Positions 1-10,877 of a stretch of DNA of 64,000 bases are shown one piece after another (position 1 is the stretch's first letter; each line of letters begins with the position of its first letter). The notes below the pieces were generated by a model, which was not told the DNA's origin, did not search any database, and was given only the letters and a program-made list of their open reading frames with translations. Source of the DNA: Malachius bipustulatus (taxonomy: Eukaryota; Arthropoda; Insecta; Coleoptera; Melyridae); contig OU342634.1 of assembly GCA_910589415.1 (NCBI GenBank), forward strand, positions 18,721,144 through 18,785,143, read 5' to 3'. Position numbers and translations under genes: made by a program.

Positions 1-1740
1 TAATGCTAGAAAAATCGAATTTTTGTTCAAAGTACTAAATTAAGTGATTTATTGATGAATTATGGGCACCGGAACGATTTTTTGAGCTGGATTCATTTTT
101 TTCAAATGGTACCATAATGGTACCGAGGTACTATCTACTAGTACTCTTAATAAGGGACATTTTGGTGTACCCATTTTGCATCTGTGACGAACACAACTGA
201 AGTCATGGCACACTATAATTGAGAAATAAAAAATTAAATAAAAACAAATTTGACATTTAAAATGGTACTTATGTGGCATTGTTGGATTCGTACAAATGTA
301 TAGCATTCAAAAATATAATAATATATAGGGTGTCCTATTTAAAAATAAAAAGTTGGTAACATTTCCGGAAAAACCGGATCTGGGAAAAAATTCAATTTTC
401 TGCTAGGAAGTGCGCTCTATCGAGAATATGCGACGTACCAAATTTCAAAAAAATATATCAAAAAATAAAGAAAAAACAGGGGGCGTACCATGCCTGTGAC
501 ACACACTGTATATTTGTCCAGGGACAAAAAATTTCGAAATTGTGGCAGGAACTTTTATCTCGTTGATTTTAGACCGGATTTGAGTTAAAAAATGAAAAAA
601 TAAGTCAAACAGGATCGAGTAGGTAGGACCTACCAAATTTTAGTGAAATTGATTCATGAAAAAAAAAATTGGACACTTCAACTATAATTATTTTTTCACT
701 CTGATGACGGTTTTTAAGACTAGAAACAGGCTGCTTATTATTTAATTATACTAAATCCTAATCAGCACTTCAAATAAGATCTATCGATATAATCCAGTTT
801 GAGTTGATTTTCAGAGACTCAATTTGTCATAAAAAAATCCGATTTAGGAGGTACGAGTGTATATTACCTCAAACCGAAAACTCCTATCAGTAACAATAAC
901 AAGTTGATTTTTGTCACATGTGATGGGTAATATCAAACTAAAGACTTTAATTTTGAATAGTTTATTATGATGCCATGACAAAAAATTATTACGCAAAATA
1001 GGGCACTACAAGAGCCTGACAAAGAATATTTTTGAAAAGTCGGTGTTTTAATACCTACTTACTATTATACTATGGTAACTTGTTTTGACATGTCCTTTGT
1101 TTGTGATTTTCACGCTCACCATTTCAACAGATTTTCCAAGTTGTTGTTTCAGCCTCCTAAAAAAATGTGTGGAATTTCCAGTTTTATGTGACATTTGTGG
1201 TTAGTGTGTCATTTCTTTGACAGACGTTACCTACTTATATGAAAATGTATGTATGAAAATGTAGGAGCCTAGTATAACAATTTCAACAAACAAAATGATG
1301 AAACCATAAAAATAGGTGCAAAAATTTACTCCCAATGACATTGTAAGCAGAAGGCTGACCTGAAACATTCTGGAAACCCCATTGTCAACTGTTTATCCTT
1401 ACACGTAGCCATTATACCTTTCTAAGTCTTATTCGGGGGGCAGGGGTGTGTAGTTTCAAATCAGACGGTTAATTTTTTACAGAATTCAGGACGCTGGATG
1501 AACATAATTATTCAAAATCATGGGCAATTTTCTGTCTTTAAAACAGCAACTTCTTTCAAAAATAATTCCATGAAAATTTATTATTATTGGTCGTTCTAAA
1601 TCCGCTGATGAAAAAAAAACTAAAATGTACCAGCACAAGAAACAAAGGATCGAAGCGAATGGAAACATCCCTAAACCCTCCAGTTTGGATTTCTCCTTTG
1701 GAGATTGGCGCGTGTTTTCGGAGATGTATCTGGGACAGGG
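1..1740. other. Gene-free AT-rich left edge
   Basis: I see no conserved coding segment here. Reading frames are short and have no recognisable motif. A fragment near 324-521 starts TAGGGTGTCC and ends CACACTGTATA, which resembles one degenerate half of the TACAGGGTG-type palindromes found further right. The rest is low-complexity AT-rich sequence. Confidence 0.5.
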
Positions 1741-1860
1741 ATGACGTCACCGGAATCGAGTCCGCATTTGGCGCACCCTCTCCTTCTGGCCCTACTCTAC
1801 CCTACTCTCCAGTAACCTACATTTCAGTTATAAATAGCACGACCTCGATCCGAAATAGCT
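1741..1860 (+). promoter_or_regulatory. Candidate promoter with CRE and TATA box
   Basis: A full CRE (TGACGTCA) lies at about 1741-1748 and a TATA box (TATAAATA) at 1829-1836. They open a clearly GC-richer stretch of about 200 bp in an otherwise AT-rich region. A start site would be expected near 1860. The leader from there to 2022 contains no ATG, and the first ATG downstream (2023) sits in a good context (GAAAATGG). This arrangement is what a real first exon looks like, but the R-U5 part of an unseen retroelement could look similar. No transcript evidence is available. Confidence 0.45.
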
Positions 1861-2022
1861 CCGGACTGAGACCGAGAGCGCGGCCGTTACCCTCGGAGTT
1901 GCCCGGAGTCAAACACCGCTCAGGATCGACAAAAGCGCCGCTGCCATCTCGATACCAAGTACCTCACATACAGGTACAGCAACCTGGGCGCATAAACTTG
2001 GAGGAGAGGGAGGGGGAAGAAA

Positions 2023-2055
2023 ATGGAGTGCTACCCTTTCCCGCTTGGCGTTGAA
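2023..2055 (+). CDS. Candidate first coding exon (11 codons) of unknown gene
   Basis: The first ATG after the promoter-like island at 1741-1860 opens the frame MECYPFPLGVE. It is followed at 2056 by a possible splice donor, GTAAAC. Without splicing the frame would end after a few more codons. I do not recognise the peptide and cannot find a partner exon in the window, so the rest of the gene would have to lie across a long intron. A larger open frame (1587-2054) covers the same GC-rich DNA in another phase. I treat that as a by-product of base composition, because it begins upstream of the TATA box and shows no conserved motif. Confidence 0.3.
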
Positions 2056-2390
2056 GTAAACTTACTAGTGTGAAGATTTAATTTTCTGAACCTATATTCA
2101 GAATGGTATTAGTATTGTTATTGTATTGTAAATTGTTAGTTTTTTTTGTCACAGACCCCTGTTTTTTCGCACCTAATGATTTTTTTTCTGACAACCTCAT
2201 TTATAATGATTTTTCAAAGTATTAGCTATTTTATAGTTCCCCAAACTAATTTGGAATTGTAATTAAAAACGCACATAGAAAAAAATCATCTAATAACAGA
2301 AACCAGTCTATGATCACGAGACAAATTCTGACAGTCATGATACGTTGTTGTGAACAAATACAAGCGCTTCTGGCATCAGCTACTAGGTGA

Positions 2391-2590
2391 GTGGACCAGG
2401 GAGTACCTCAGGGTTCTATTCAGGAGCCGTTGGTCTCACACTTTGCTCTAAATGAACTCTGTCCGCTTAGCTTTCAGTACAGTTTGCTGATGACATGTTC
2501 CTTTTCCTTTCACGGCAATTAATCTCAAAATGAATGTTAATGAAAATTTATTAAGAATCACAAATGAGATATGTCAAGTTTGGTTCTTCG
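2391..2590 (+). pseudogene. Relic of a non-LTR retrotransposon reverse transcriptase
   Basis: The plus strand reads DQGVPQGSIQEP at about 2394-2430, matching the GVPQGSxLGP motif of LINE reverse transcriptases. After a shift of one frame it reads QFADDM at about 2480-2497, the catalytic Y/F-A-D-D motif at the expected spacing. A degraded segment after 2530 (LLRITNEIC-like) matches the helix that follows the ADD box. Frameshifts and stops make it non-functional. The flanks show no other recognisable LINE domain. The clade cannot be fixed from so little sequence. Confidence 0.6.
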
Positions 2591-2726
2591 GCGATATTTT
2601 TATGGCGGCAGTTGGGATTGTAGACTAGACCTCATTCTGTAGAGGTGGCAAGGTTTGTATCAAGGAGATGGTATGCGCTGCTTGTTTTCGCTAGGAACAG
2701 CAATGTGATTTGAGAGAAATTATATT

Positions 2727-2993
2727 CTGCAATCGGATGCGAGGTATGTTGAGCCGGGTTTGCCGGGGTTATCTTCTGGCAGTCTATCTCAGCATACTTT
2801 ACTCCGATGAGTTCCTCCAAGATTGCTCTTCTCTTCTCGCTGGATGATCCTACATAAATAGAGTTAGAAGTGAAATTGTAACGTTTGGTTCCTTCTGCAT
2901 GGAAAGTCTATTCGCTTTGAGTTGTGGCGTGAAGAATTTATCATGCATCGGATGTGAGGTATGTTGACTTTGGGTTCACGGGGTTTTTTTTCT
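2727..2993 (+). repeat. Imperfect direct repeat pair
   Basis: The segments at about 2727-2778 and 2941-2993 share ATCGGATG(C/T)GAGGTATGTTGA followed by a related G-rich stretch ending in TTCTG. The repeat distance is about 214 bp. It lies just after the reverse-transcriptase relic and may be part of the same old insertion. Confidence 0.35.
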
Positions 2994-4444
2994 GTGTACC
3001 CAGTTCAATGTGCTATTCAAAGACTACAAACCACTTTACAGTAGAGCTTCTACTGACAATACGTTCCGTAACCTCTCGTTAGATGTTGCTGAATGGATCA
3101 GAAATGTGCAACAGGCTACTTATTGTGACAGTAAGTTTGGAATAATATACTATTAGAAGAAAGTCAGAATATTGTCATGTGATTTCTTAAAGAGAGAGTT
3201 TATGACCTTTTGAACCGACTTTTTTTGATGAGAGATGTGGTTCAGACTTTCTGCTTGGTTCTGGTTCTTATTACTATTTGCTTACCACTGGCAACAACGT
3301 TAAAGTCAGGAGCTCTCAACATTTTTCATTACTGTCACTGTAAACGGTTAAAATTCCTTTATAGTTACCTTTATTCCCTCTGTTGCTTTTATGGCAAAAA
3401 TGTTTGAAAATGTGAAACTCTGAATCTGAAAACTCTATTTAAGTCATTTATCTCTTATATTAAGGTATTAATGTATGTATTAGGAATTTTTGAATAACTG
3501 TCTCGATTAAATTTTTGACCTAAATTTTTCAAACAATTTATAATTTATTAATGGCATCCTTTGATTAATGAAAATGCTGGTGGATTGGTGGATGCTGGTT
3601 AGTAAATATATGTATATGTATCTAAATAAGCTTAAATAGAACACGGACAATTCTATTGAATGATCCATTCAAGTACGTAAGCTTTGGGAACAAGTTAGAG
3701 GGAGAACTTTGACCCACTTTAGGGCTACTTCCCCTCCAAGTCTCCTCAGATAAAATCGTTGACGCGCGATGATACAAAATGTACACATAAAATTTATTAT
3801 TCGGCTTTGGGAAGACATTTTGAATTTTAATTTTTTGTTTTTAATTTTTTAACATTTGAAAGTTAACTTTGCAAGAGTCGTCTTTTTTATAAATTTTATT
3901 TACAAGACAAACCATTCTTTTACTTTGAACCACGCTGTAAGATACTCTACCACAATTTATGGGCTAAAGTGGCTTTGAAATTTTTGGTAAAAATAAAGTG
4001 GTTTGAGTCCTGTTTGAATTTTTTTTCTTTTTAGTTAATAATCTTTCAAAGAAGCAATTTACATTTTATTAGTCTAGCATAATATTATAAAATTAGGCCC
4101 TTCAACTATAATAAGGGAAAATTGACATAATTTTAATTACTTTTCTCTGATGTTCTCTTCATGGAAATCATTTTGACGGATTTTGAGTATGATGCTTTTA
4201 AGTTTTAATAGGGTTTAACTTTGGACACAATAAACGAGAAGCTACTAACTAATATACCCTTCCTATAGAGGTACCTGCCTGGTATTAATTGAGTTTGGAT
4301 AACGCAATGTGCCTATGTCGAACTAAATGTCTGGGTTTAATTAATTTAAGGGATAATGGTCAGGATTTAGAATGTTAACAAACTTCCCCAGCTTGTGAGA
4401 CATGATATAAAGTGGTCTTGTAAATTCAATATAACCGTCGAGTA
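2994..4444. other. Gene-free AT-rich stretch
   Basis: I see nothing here beyond low-complexity sequence and short non-conserved reading frames. Confidence 0.5.
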
Positions 4445-5481
4445 TAGTCGGTGGTAACAATATTTGAATGCCCGGAGACTATGTACCTGCCGGCACAAAG
4501 AAGATCAAAGCGTAACATCGTAAAGACATTAATCCGCATTATTCCGACCAATAAAGCCATAAGACCTTTTACTGCAGACTGCAGGGTATTATTCAAAAAA
4601 TATTCATTTTATCTTCAGGAAAAAATGTGCTTTTCATGCATTCGTTCATTGGGTATTCAATTTGTTCAGTCGTTTGAGAGAAAAATTTAAAAAATTTTTG
4701 AACAATGAATTTTCATTAAACAAAAATAATTATTATGACTTTATGGGAAAAGCAAAACTTCCTTGAAGAATGACTAAAATATTGACATTTTTTCCTAATT
4801 TTGATATATAAATAGTTATGAATATGAATAGTAATGACAGCTTCAGATTAAAAGTTATAATGTAAGTTGCTTTTTTATAATAACTAAACCAATATACCTA
4901 ACTAGTGTTTCCCCCCCCCCCCCCCCCAAAAAAAAGTTATTAATCTAAGCAAAATAGTTATTAACTATCGAGCTCACTACGTTTCTTTTCTTTCATTAGA
5001 TAAAATCATAAAATAAACAACTGCTCGGCAAGATGTAAATAAGATGTTTTTTTTTCATTATTGTTCTATGACTTTCAAAACCTGTAATACATTAATTTGA
5101 ATAAGTTTGTGTTGGAATGTTTTGATTTATTCCTAACATCTCGAAAAATCTGTTTTTTATTGTTTAAACAATTATACAATGATTACCCACAAATTATGAG
5201 TTCATATTTTTTTTCTGTAAGATATTTCAAAGTGATTTCAAAAGTTCTTTCAAAAATCCATCCTTCCGCTACTTAATTATTCTGAAATAATGCATGTTTT
5301 TCTAATTTTACTCCACAAATAATTTTTATGAAATTATCAATTAAGTACCTACATATTATATTGACACGGTCCTGGTCGGACACCCTTCTCTGTTTACTTT
5401 TAAATTTTGGTTGTCTCTTAATTACTTAAGTAAACATTGCAAGAAGATTTACGAGAGTTCAAATATTGTTACCACCGACTA
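4445..5481. mobile_element. MITE-like element with 26 bp terminal inverted repeats
   Basis: The left end reads TAGTCGGTGGTAACAATA and the right end is its reverse complement, with about 26 matching bases each. Both ends are directly flanked by TA, as expected for a Tc1/mariner-type target duplication. The 1.04 kb interior has no coding motif and holds a run of 17 C at 4911-4927. I infer a non-autonomous DNA transposon. Confidence 0.6.
4911..4927 (+). repeat. Homopolymer C17 tract
   Basis: There are seventeen consecutive C residues followed by an A run, inside the MITE-like element at 4445-5481. Such a tract is unusual in this AT-rich context and prone to length variation or sequencing error. 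Confidence 0.9.
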
Positions 5482-5530
5482 TATGGTGTTTTAAAACTGG
5501 TATATGCTCGTTCATGAGTATGAAAAGCTA

Positions 5531-5600
5531 TGACGTCAATGAAACTCTGTGACGTCAATTTTCCCCTCCCTGCGTGGAAACCTCAACAGTCAGTCAGACG
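5531..5600 (+). promoter_or_regulatory. Paired CRE sites with initiator-like sequence
   Basis: Two full TGACGTCA sites lie at 5531-5538 and 5550-5557, 19 bp apart, on the same face of the helix. A C-rich stretch and an initiator-like TCAGT repeat (near 5590) follow. No TATA box or convincing coding exon follows, so this is only a candidate TATA-less promoter or an enhancer. Confidence 0.3.
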
Positions 5601-6264
5601 ACGAACTCCCAACCAAATCGGTATTGATTTTCTTTATTTTATCATGAATGAATCGGTCATGCCCTCAGCATCACCCCATTAAATTTAATCTGTGAATATT
5701 ATTTAGTCATTCAACAATGGGTCTTATTGTTAATAGGAATGGCTAATGCGATTATTAGAAAATTATTTCAGTTTTAATTCTCCAACACAATACCTTTCAG
5801 TCGAAAATTCTATTAATCTGAAATTGTTAACAATTGTTGGCTTATCAACTCAACTTCAGCAGAATTAAAACAATTTTCAACTGAACGGGCAAAAAAAAGA
5901 GCGAATTTAGAACAACAGTTTGTACATCGATTCAATGAAATGGCTTTACCAATCATGTTTCTAAAAATGATCATTGTATTCTTTTTATTCAATTTTTAGC
6001 TTATTTTTAGTTCATTTTTCACGTAGGTATTATGTATTAATCCATAGATCACGTGTTTCTCGTTAAAAAATCGTTTCCAGTTTTGCTGTTTCTTAGGGAT
6101 TTTTTTTCCGAGTTTGGTTACCAGTCATAAGGAATCCCAAATAAGTGAAGGCAAAAAAAACTGTTTAAGATACGTTGGTTTGTAGAAGACACTGAAATCT
6201 TTTTTTTGTAAATTAGTTTTTTGAATTAGTTTTTTGGTTCTCTGAAGCTACCCGATATACCTAT
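5601..6264. other. Gene-free stretch
   Basis: AT-rich sequence without a recognisable feature. Confidence 0.5.
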
Positions 6265-6666
6265 TTAAACAGGGTTAGAACTATTTAAATTTAATGGGGG
6301 ATTACATTTAATGGGGAACTTAGGGATATCCTAAACCATTAAAGATTCGAGGTCGGTTAAATTGGAGAAATGTTTTTGCAAAAACTGACAATTGAAAATT
6401 TCTTATTTTCACCATATTTTTTTTATTGTTGGAAGTTGGAACTTAATTGATGATTTTTCGTACGTTTACAAGACAAAGACAATTTTATACATGATTTTTT
6501 TATACCGAACGACATAAAAAAACTATATGGCGACCATAAGAAAAACAAATGTTCTCTATTAAGGATAAAATAGCGCAACTTTACCCCAATTAACCAGAGT
6601 GCGTATCTTCAATGGTTTTTGGGATATCCCTGTAGTCCCCCATTAAATAGTTTCTAATCCTGTATA
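6265..6666. mobile_element. Inverted-repeat element (short TACAGG-type palindrome)
   Basis: The left arm begins AACAGGGTTAGAAC and the right arm ends with the complement, AATCCTGTATA. Arms of about 100 bp pair imperfectly, including TTTAATGGGGGA and GGGATATCC blocks. The interior carries the sequence GAACGACATAAAAAA...ATGGCGACCATAAG, which also occurs inside the elements at 41321-42320 and 60159-61164. It is therefore a diverged or deleted relative of that family. Confidence 0.65.
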
Positions 6667-7849
6667 ACTTGGATATTGATTTCTCAAGAAAAAAAAAATT
6701 GTTTTTTTTTTAGAAATGAATCATACCACTGCCATTTTCACATTTTTCGAAAAGTAAAGTAACAATGTTTCGATATAATTTTCTCCAGAAAACAATAAAC
6801 AAAATTCAATTTATCAATTTTTGTAATATTTTACTATTTAAAAACCTCATTAAAAGTTCTATTAAATCGCACTAAAACAAGTTATTTTCGTTAAAATAAC
6901 TTTTTTACAGGAGTTGCTTAGTGTTTTAAGAATCTATTCCTTTCATTCTCATACTCTCCTTAAAAGTACTTTGATGATTAGAATATTACTTTTCTGTCAA
7001 CACTCAATAATAAGAAAATATGTGAAAAAATTATTTCAAATCATCATTTTTAATTTCAATAACAAATAAAGCAGTTTTTTGACTCCAACAAAATTATTTC
7101 AAAGTCTCATACGTATAACATAAAATTTTGTAAATAGTCCAAAAATACTATAAAAATGCAATTTTTAAAAGAAGCTTTACAAAAATTTATCCTTTTTCAT
7201 TCTCATATCATCAAGTGATCAAAAATTGACACACTATAGTCAAAATTCAAAGGACACTTTAATTATTTTTCGAAAAATTGGCCTCTTATGATTTGTAGAA
7301 CATATTGCACCAGATCCTGTCATTTTCTCCAATGATTTTACTAAACTCTGGGCCTCTAGAGTACTTTGATGGAAGTTCTTTTGATGTAATTTTATTTGCA
7401 TCTATAAAAAAGTATTTTGTTTTCAACCAAATGAAATTCAAATGATTTAAATAAATAATAAACTTTATTGATCTGCAAACCAGTGCCAAAGATTATAAGC
7501 TAGCACCCTTATTACTGCTTCATATTACTTTAAATTTTGACTAAGGTAGATACTAATATAACCTTCAGACACTTCCGGCTATACCATCAAGTCACCATCA
7601 TTTTTGCATTTATTATTTTACTAATCAATTCTAGTCTGAAAACGTATGAAATAGTTTTAATTAAAGATCCGAGTATTTTGAGTTACTCAAGTTATAACTT
7701 TTGCAAATATAAGTACCAGCGATGAAGATAAACTAAAATGTAAAACAAATATAGCTTGAGACTCACTGTATGTTAATATATTCCTATACAGTTTCATTTA
7801 ACAAGGTAAGGTTTCCTAGTCACCCGACTTATACCTGCAAGTACGTTTT
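6667..7849. other. Gene-free AT-rich stretch
   Basis: Short non-conserved reading frames only. I see no domain, RNA gene or clear repeat. Confidence 0.5.
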
Positions 7850-8080
7850 CATTAGAATATGCAATGTGTAGATATATATACAATACGGTATAAGATAATC
7901 CAATTAGCAATATAAGATTTCACCAGTGTAGGTTACCTTGCTATATGTAACCAATGGCGTTTGCCTACAGCGTTCAGGGCGAGCCCAGCCATTGTGCAGA
8001 AATTGTGCTTTTAACTAATTTCAGTCTATGGCAGGATCGTTCCTGGCGTCTCCATGTAATCTTCCTGATAAAACATCATT
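7850..8080 (+). repeat. Dispersed repeat, copy 1
   Basis: This segment shares blocks with 8160-8270 and 9890-10140: TATAAGATAATCC(A/C), then CAGTGTA, then AGAAATTGTGCTTTTAACTA followed by GTCTATGGC and a TTCCTGGCG block. Inside each copy the bases CAGAAATT and AATTTCTG form a small imperfect hairpin. I do not recognise the family; it may be a short MITE or SINE. Confidence 0.45.
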
Positions 8081-8159
8081 TCTTTTTTTCTAGTTAAGAA
8101 TTTCAAGTGGAATTTACGTGGATCAAGCTCAACCAACGTATCGAAGTAGGTACGATTCA

Positions 8160-8290
8160 CCTAAAACGTTTGGGGGGGAGCCCTTGTCAATAGACAGAAA
8201 TTGTGCTTTTAACTAATTTCTGCCTATGACGGGTTCTTTTCTGGCGTTTAAATCTTCGTGTAGCGACATTACTTCTGATTCTTGTAATAT
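8160..8290 (+). repeat. Dispersed repeat, copy 2 (partial)
   Basis: This is a partial copy of the 7850-8080 repeat. It has AGACAGAAATTGTGCTTTTA followed by CTAATTTCTGCCTATGACGG and TCTGGCG. The upstream TATAAGATAATCC block is missing. Confidence 0.45.
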
Positions 8291-9889
8291 GTAAATGACA
8301 AAATAATTGGCGGATGTATGTGTAAACTGGTATAGGTATATCTAAGTCGAAAAAAGCATGTGCACAGCACAAGATAAAAAATTACTCTTTTATGTATGAA
8401 AAAAGTGATTTAATTCATTTATCAGTGGAAATCACTTATTTATTAATTAATAAAATGAAATAATTAACTAATTCAAGTCTAAACTTTTTGTGAGAAAAGA
8501 TCAATATCAACTTGCCTTTTTTGGGTATTTTGAAGTATAATTTTAACTTTACCTATTTTCCCATTTAATTCCGCCAATTTTTAAGTTATGTTAGTGTTTA
8601 AGTACCTGTCTGTATACATTTTTGGTTTTTGAGACATAAAATATTATGATCAACAGTCACATATTATTCTGGATGGTCTGAACAGCATATAGATACGCCA
8701 CAAATCTTCAGAAGTTGATAACAGCATTGTAAGAGTTCTTCCAAGAGAATTCCAAGAGAATTTCTTCCAAGAGCTTGTAGTATCCGAAAAATCTGAACGT
8801 GTTTTATCCAATATTTGCTCTTCTTAAGTGCTGACGTTAGTGGTTTTCATGATCGGATTAATGATTTTGACAGCTGACTGTTACCTAAATAAAACCCCAA
8901 TTGACAGCTGTGGCAATTCAAAAATTCATTAATAAAATAATCAATAAAATTAAAATAATTAAAATGGATCACTCGATTTTGACCTGAAGTTTGGGGGTGA
9001 GGGCGGCATCGGCTGAAAAAATGTTTCGGGCAATAGTTTGATATTGTTTCACACAAAATCATAATCCGCAATGCGAAATGACAGTTTTTATTCAAAGTCT
9101 CAAAGTAACCCCCTCCCTCTCGCGATAGGGTTAGGTGGGGAGGAGGGTGATTTTTGTATCCAAACGATGTCCCCCTTTATGAAACCAAACAATGTTTGAC
9201 TTCTTCTTCGACTGCCTATCCATGTTATTGAATGTTAGCGACCACATGACCAAACTTATCTTTGTCTCTGGCAGTGTGAATAGCCTCTCCAATTGATTAA
9301 TTCCTGTCCACTGTCCAATATTTCGAGCCCATGACATTTTGTTTCCAACCCATTCCTCTTCTGCCTTCAATCTTGCCCTCCAAAATCAACTGTAGAATAT
9401 TATATTTTTCGCTTCTATAAATGTGGCTAAAGGATTCAGTTTTTTATTTCTTTATTGAGGTAAGTAAATCTCTCTTTTTATGCATTCTTTGTTATGGATG
9501 ATTTGATGAGACCACAACGCTTTGTAGACGTTTCTTGGCCAATGAGCGTTTCCGTTCTTTGAGCCCAAAATGAAATAAGTAGGTAGGTACCTTCAAGCAC
9601 GTTTTCATGATAATATAATTATCTACCTCGTAACGTAAGTTTACGTTGCCTCGGAGAATACGTTCGGGACACGCCTAACTACTGAATAATAGTTGTTTTC
9701 ATTGATTAATTATTGTTCAGTGGTTTGCACGTTCCTGGCGTCTTCAGGCTTCAGTCTTCGTAATATCACATGCTAACAGCAGACGGTTGAATAATTTTTA
9801 ACGATTTTTAGAATTTGTACTGATGGCTCATTCAATATATGTAAGGCTGTCATCTTCCATAGTCACCATGCAGACTATGATTTGAAGAA

Positions 9890-10140
9890 CATTTTCCTGA
9901 ATTATATGTAGGTATACCTATTGTAAGTATAAGATAATCCCATTAATATTGTAAAATCATCAGTGTAAGATTTGGCCAGTTGAAACGTAACCAAAGAAGA
10001 TTCATCCAATCCACTACAGAGTTGGGGGCTAGCCTAGCCATTAGACAGAAATTGTGCTTTAAACTAATTTCTGCCTATGACGGGTTCGTTCCTGATGGCT
10101 TCAATCTTCGCAGCAAGATCACATTTGATTGTAATTGCAG
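9890..10140 (+). repeat. Dispersed repeat, copy 3
   Basis: This copy has the same order of blocks as 7850-8080: TATAAGATAATCCCAT, CAGTGTAAGAT, then AGACAGAAATTGTGC and CTGCCTATGACGGG. It is preceded near 9594 by a further fragment (CACGTTTTCATGATAATAT) that matches sequence just upstream of copy 1. Confidence 0.45.
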
Positions 10141-10472
10141 ACCAAATAATATTTTCAGCATCTAGTTTAAGTTTTGTTAATTTAGTCCATAGTTTAAGTA
10201 TCTACCTAAGTATATGCCTAGATTTTTAGTTTTTAAGCTGTATTCCATAGTATGACCCACGTTCACGCTTAAATGATCTATACGTAATTGGTTATGGTGC
10301 AAGCTCAAATGACAATCTCAGTAAAGCATTAACATCCTGAGAATAGCGTTGATTAATCATCGAAGATGTCTCTTCTACAGGCAGTTTCAGTGTTCAATCG
10401 AACTTGCAGCTTACATTCTGACATTATGTCATATTTACTCGCGGTATGCTTGGAAGTAGCCTTAGGTAAAAA

Positions 10473-10877
10473 ATGGTTGTACAACCTACTAAAAAACTGA
10501 ACTTACTAGATGGCAATGCTTTGCAAGATAGCACTGTCTGCACAGTTTCAAATGCCAGAAGCGAGTATTTCAATCGAATATTTGAACGAAAAGAGCTACG
10601 AATCTCTAGTACCTACTCGGTTTTTGTCGTTTTTTTTACAACAATTCCGTTATATAAGTTGTTGCTTCTTTCAAGAACTGTGAAGCTCTGGGTTCCGCAA
10701 GAAAATCCACATTTTTCTGAATCCTATGAATACTTCACTTATGCTATATATAACCATGTAGTTTCTAAATTAACAACTTTAGTTCTGTGGGTCCATATTA
10801 GTGGAGATGTGCCAAATTATCAAGATGACAAAGATTTGTTATGTAAGTCTCTAAGACGCAGTGTAAGATTCAAATGA
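10473..10877 (+). other. Unrecognised 134-codon open frame
   Basis: This is one of the longest single-frame ORFs in the left half, starting at ATG 10473. The predicted product has a hydrophobic middle (roughly residues 50-65) and no motif I can name. No splice signals, neighbouring exons or codon bias support it as a gene. It could be chance in a window this large. Confidence 0.15.

Noticed and set aside
1587..2054. 155-codon plus-strand ORF
   Set aside because: It starts upstream of the predicted TATA box and owes its length to the GC-rich island. I see no domain, and a different frame (ATG 2023) fits the promoter layout better.
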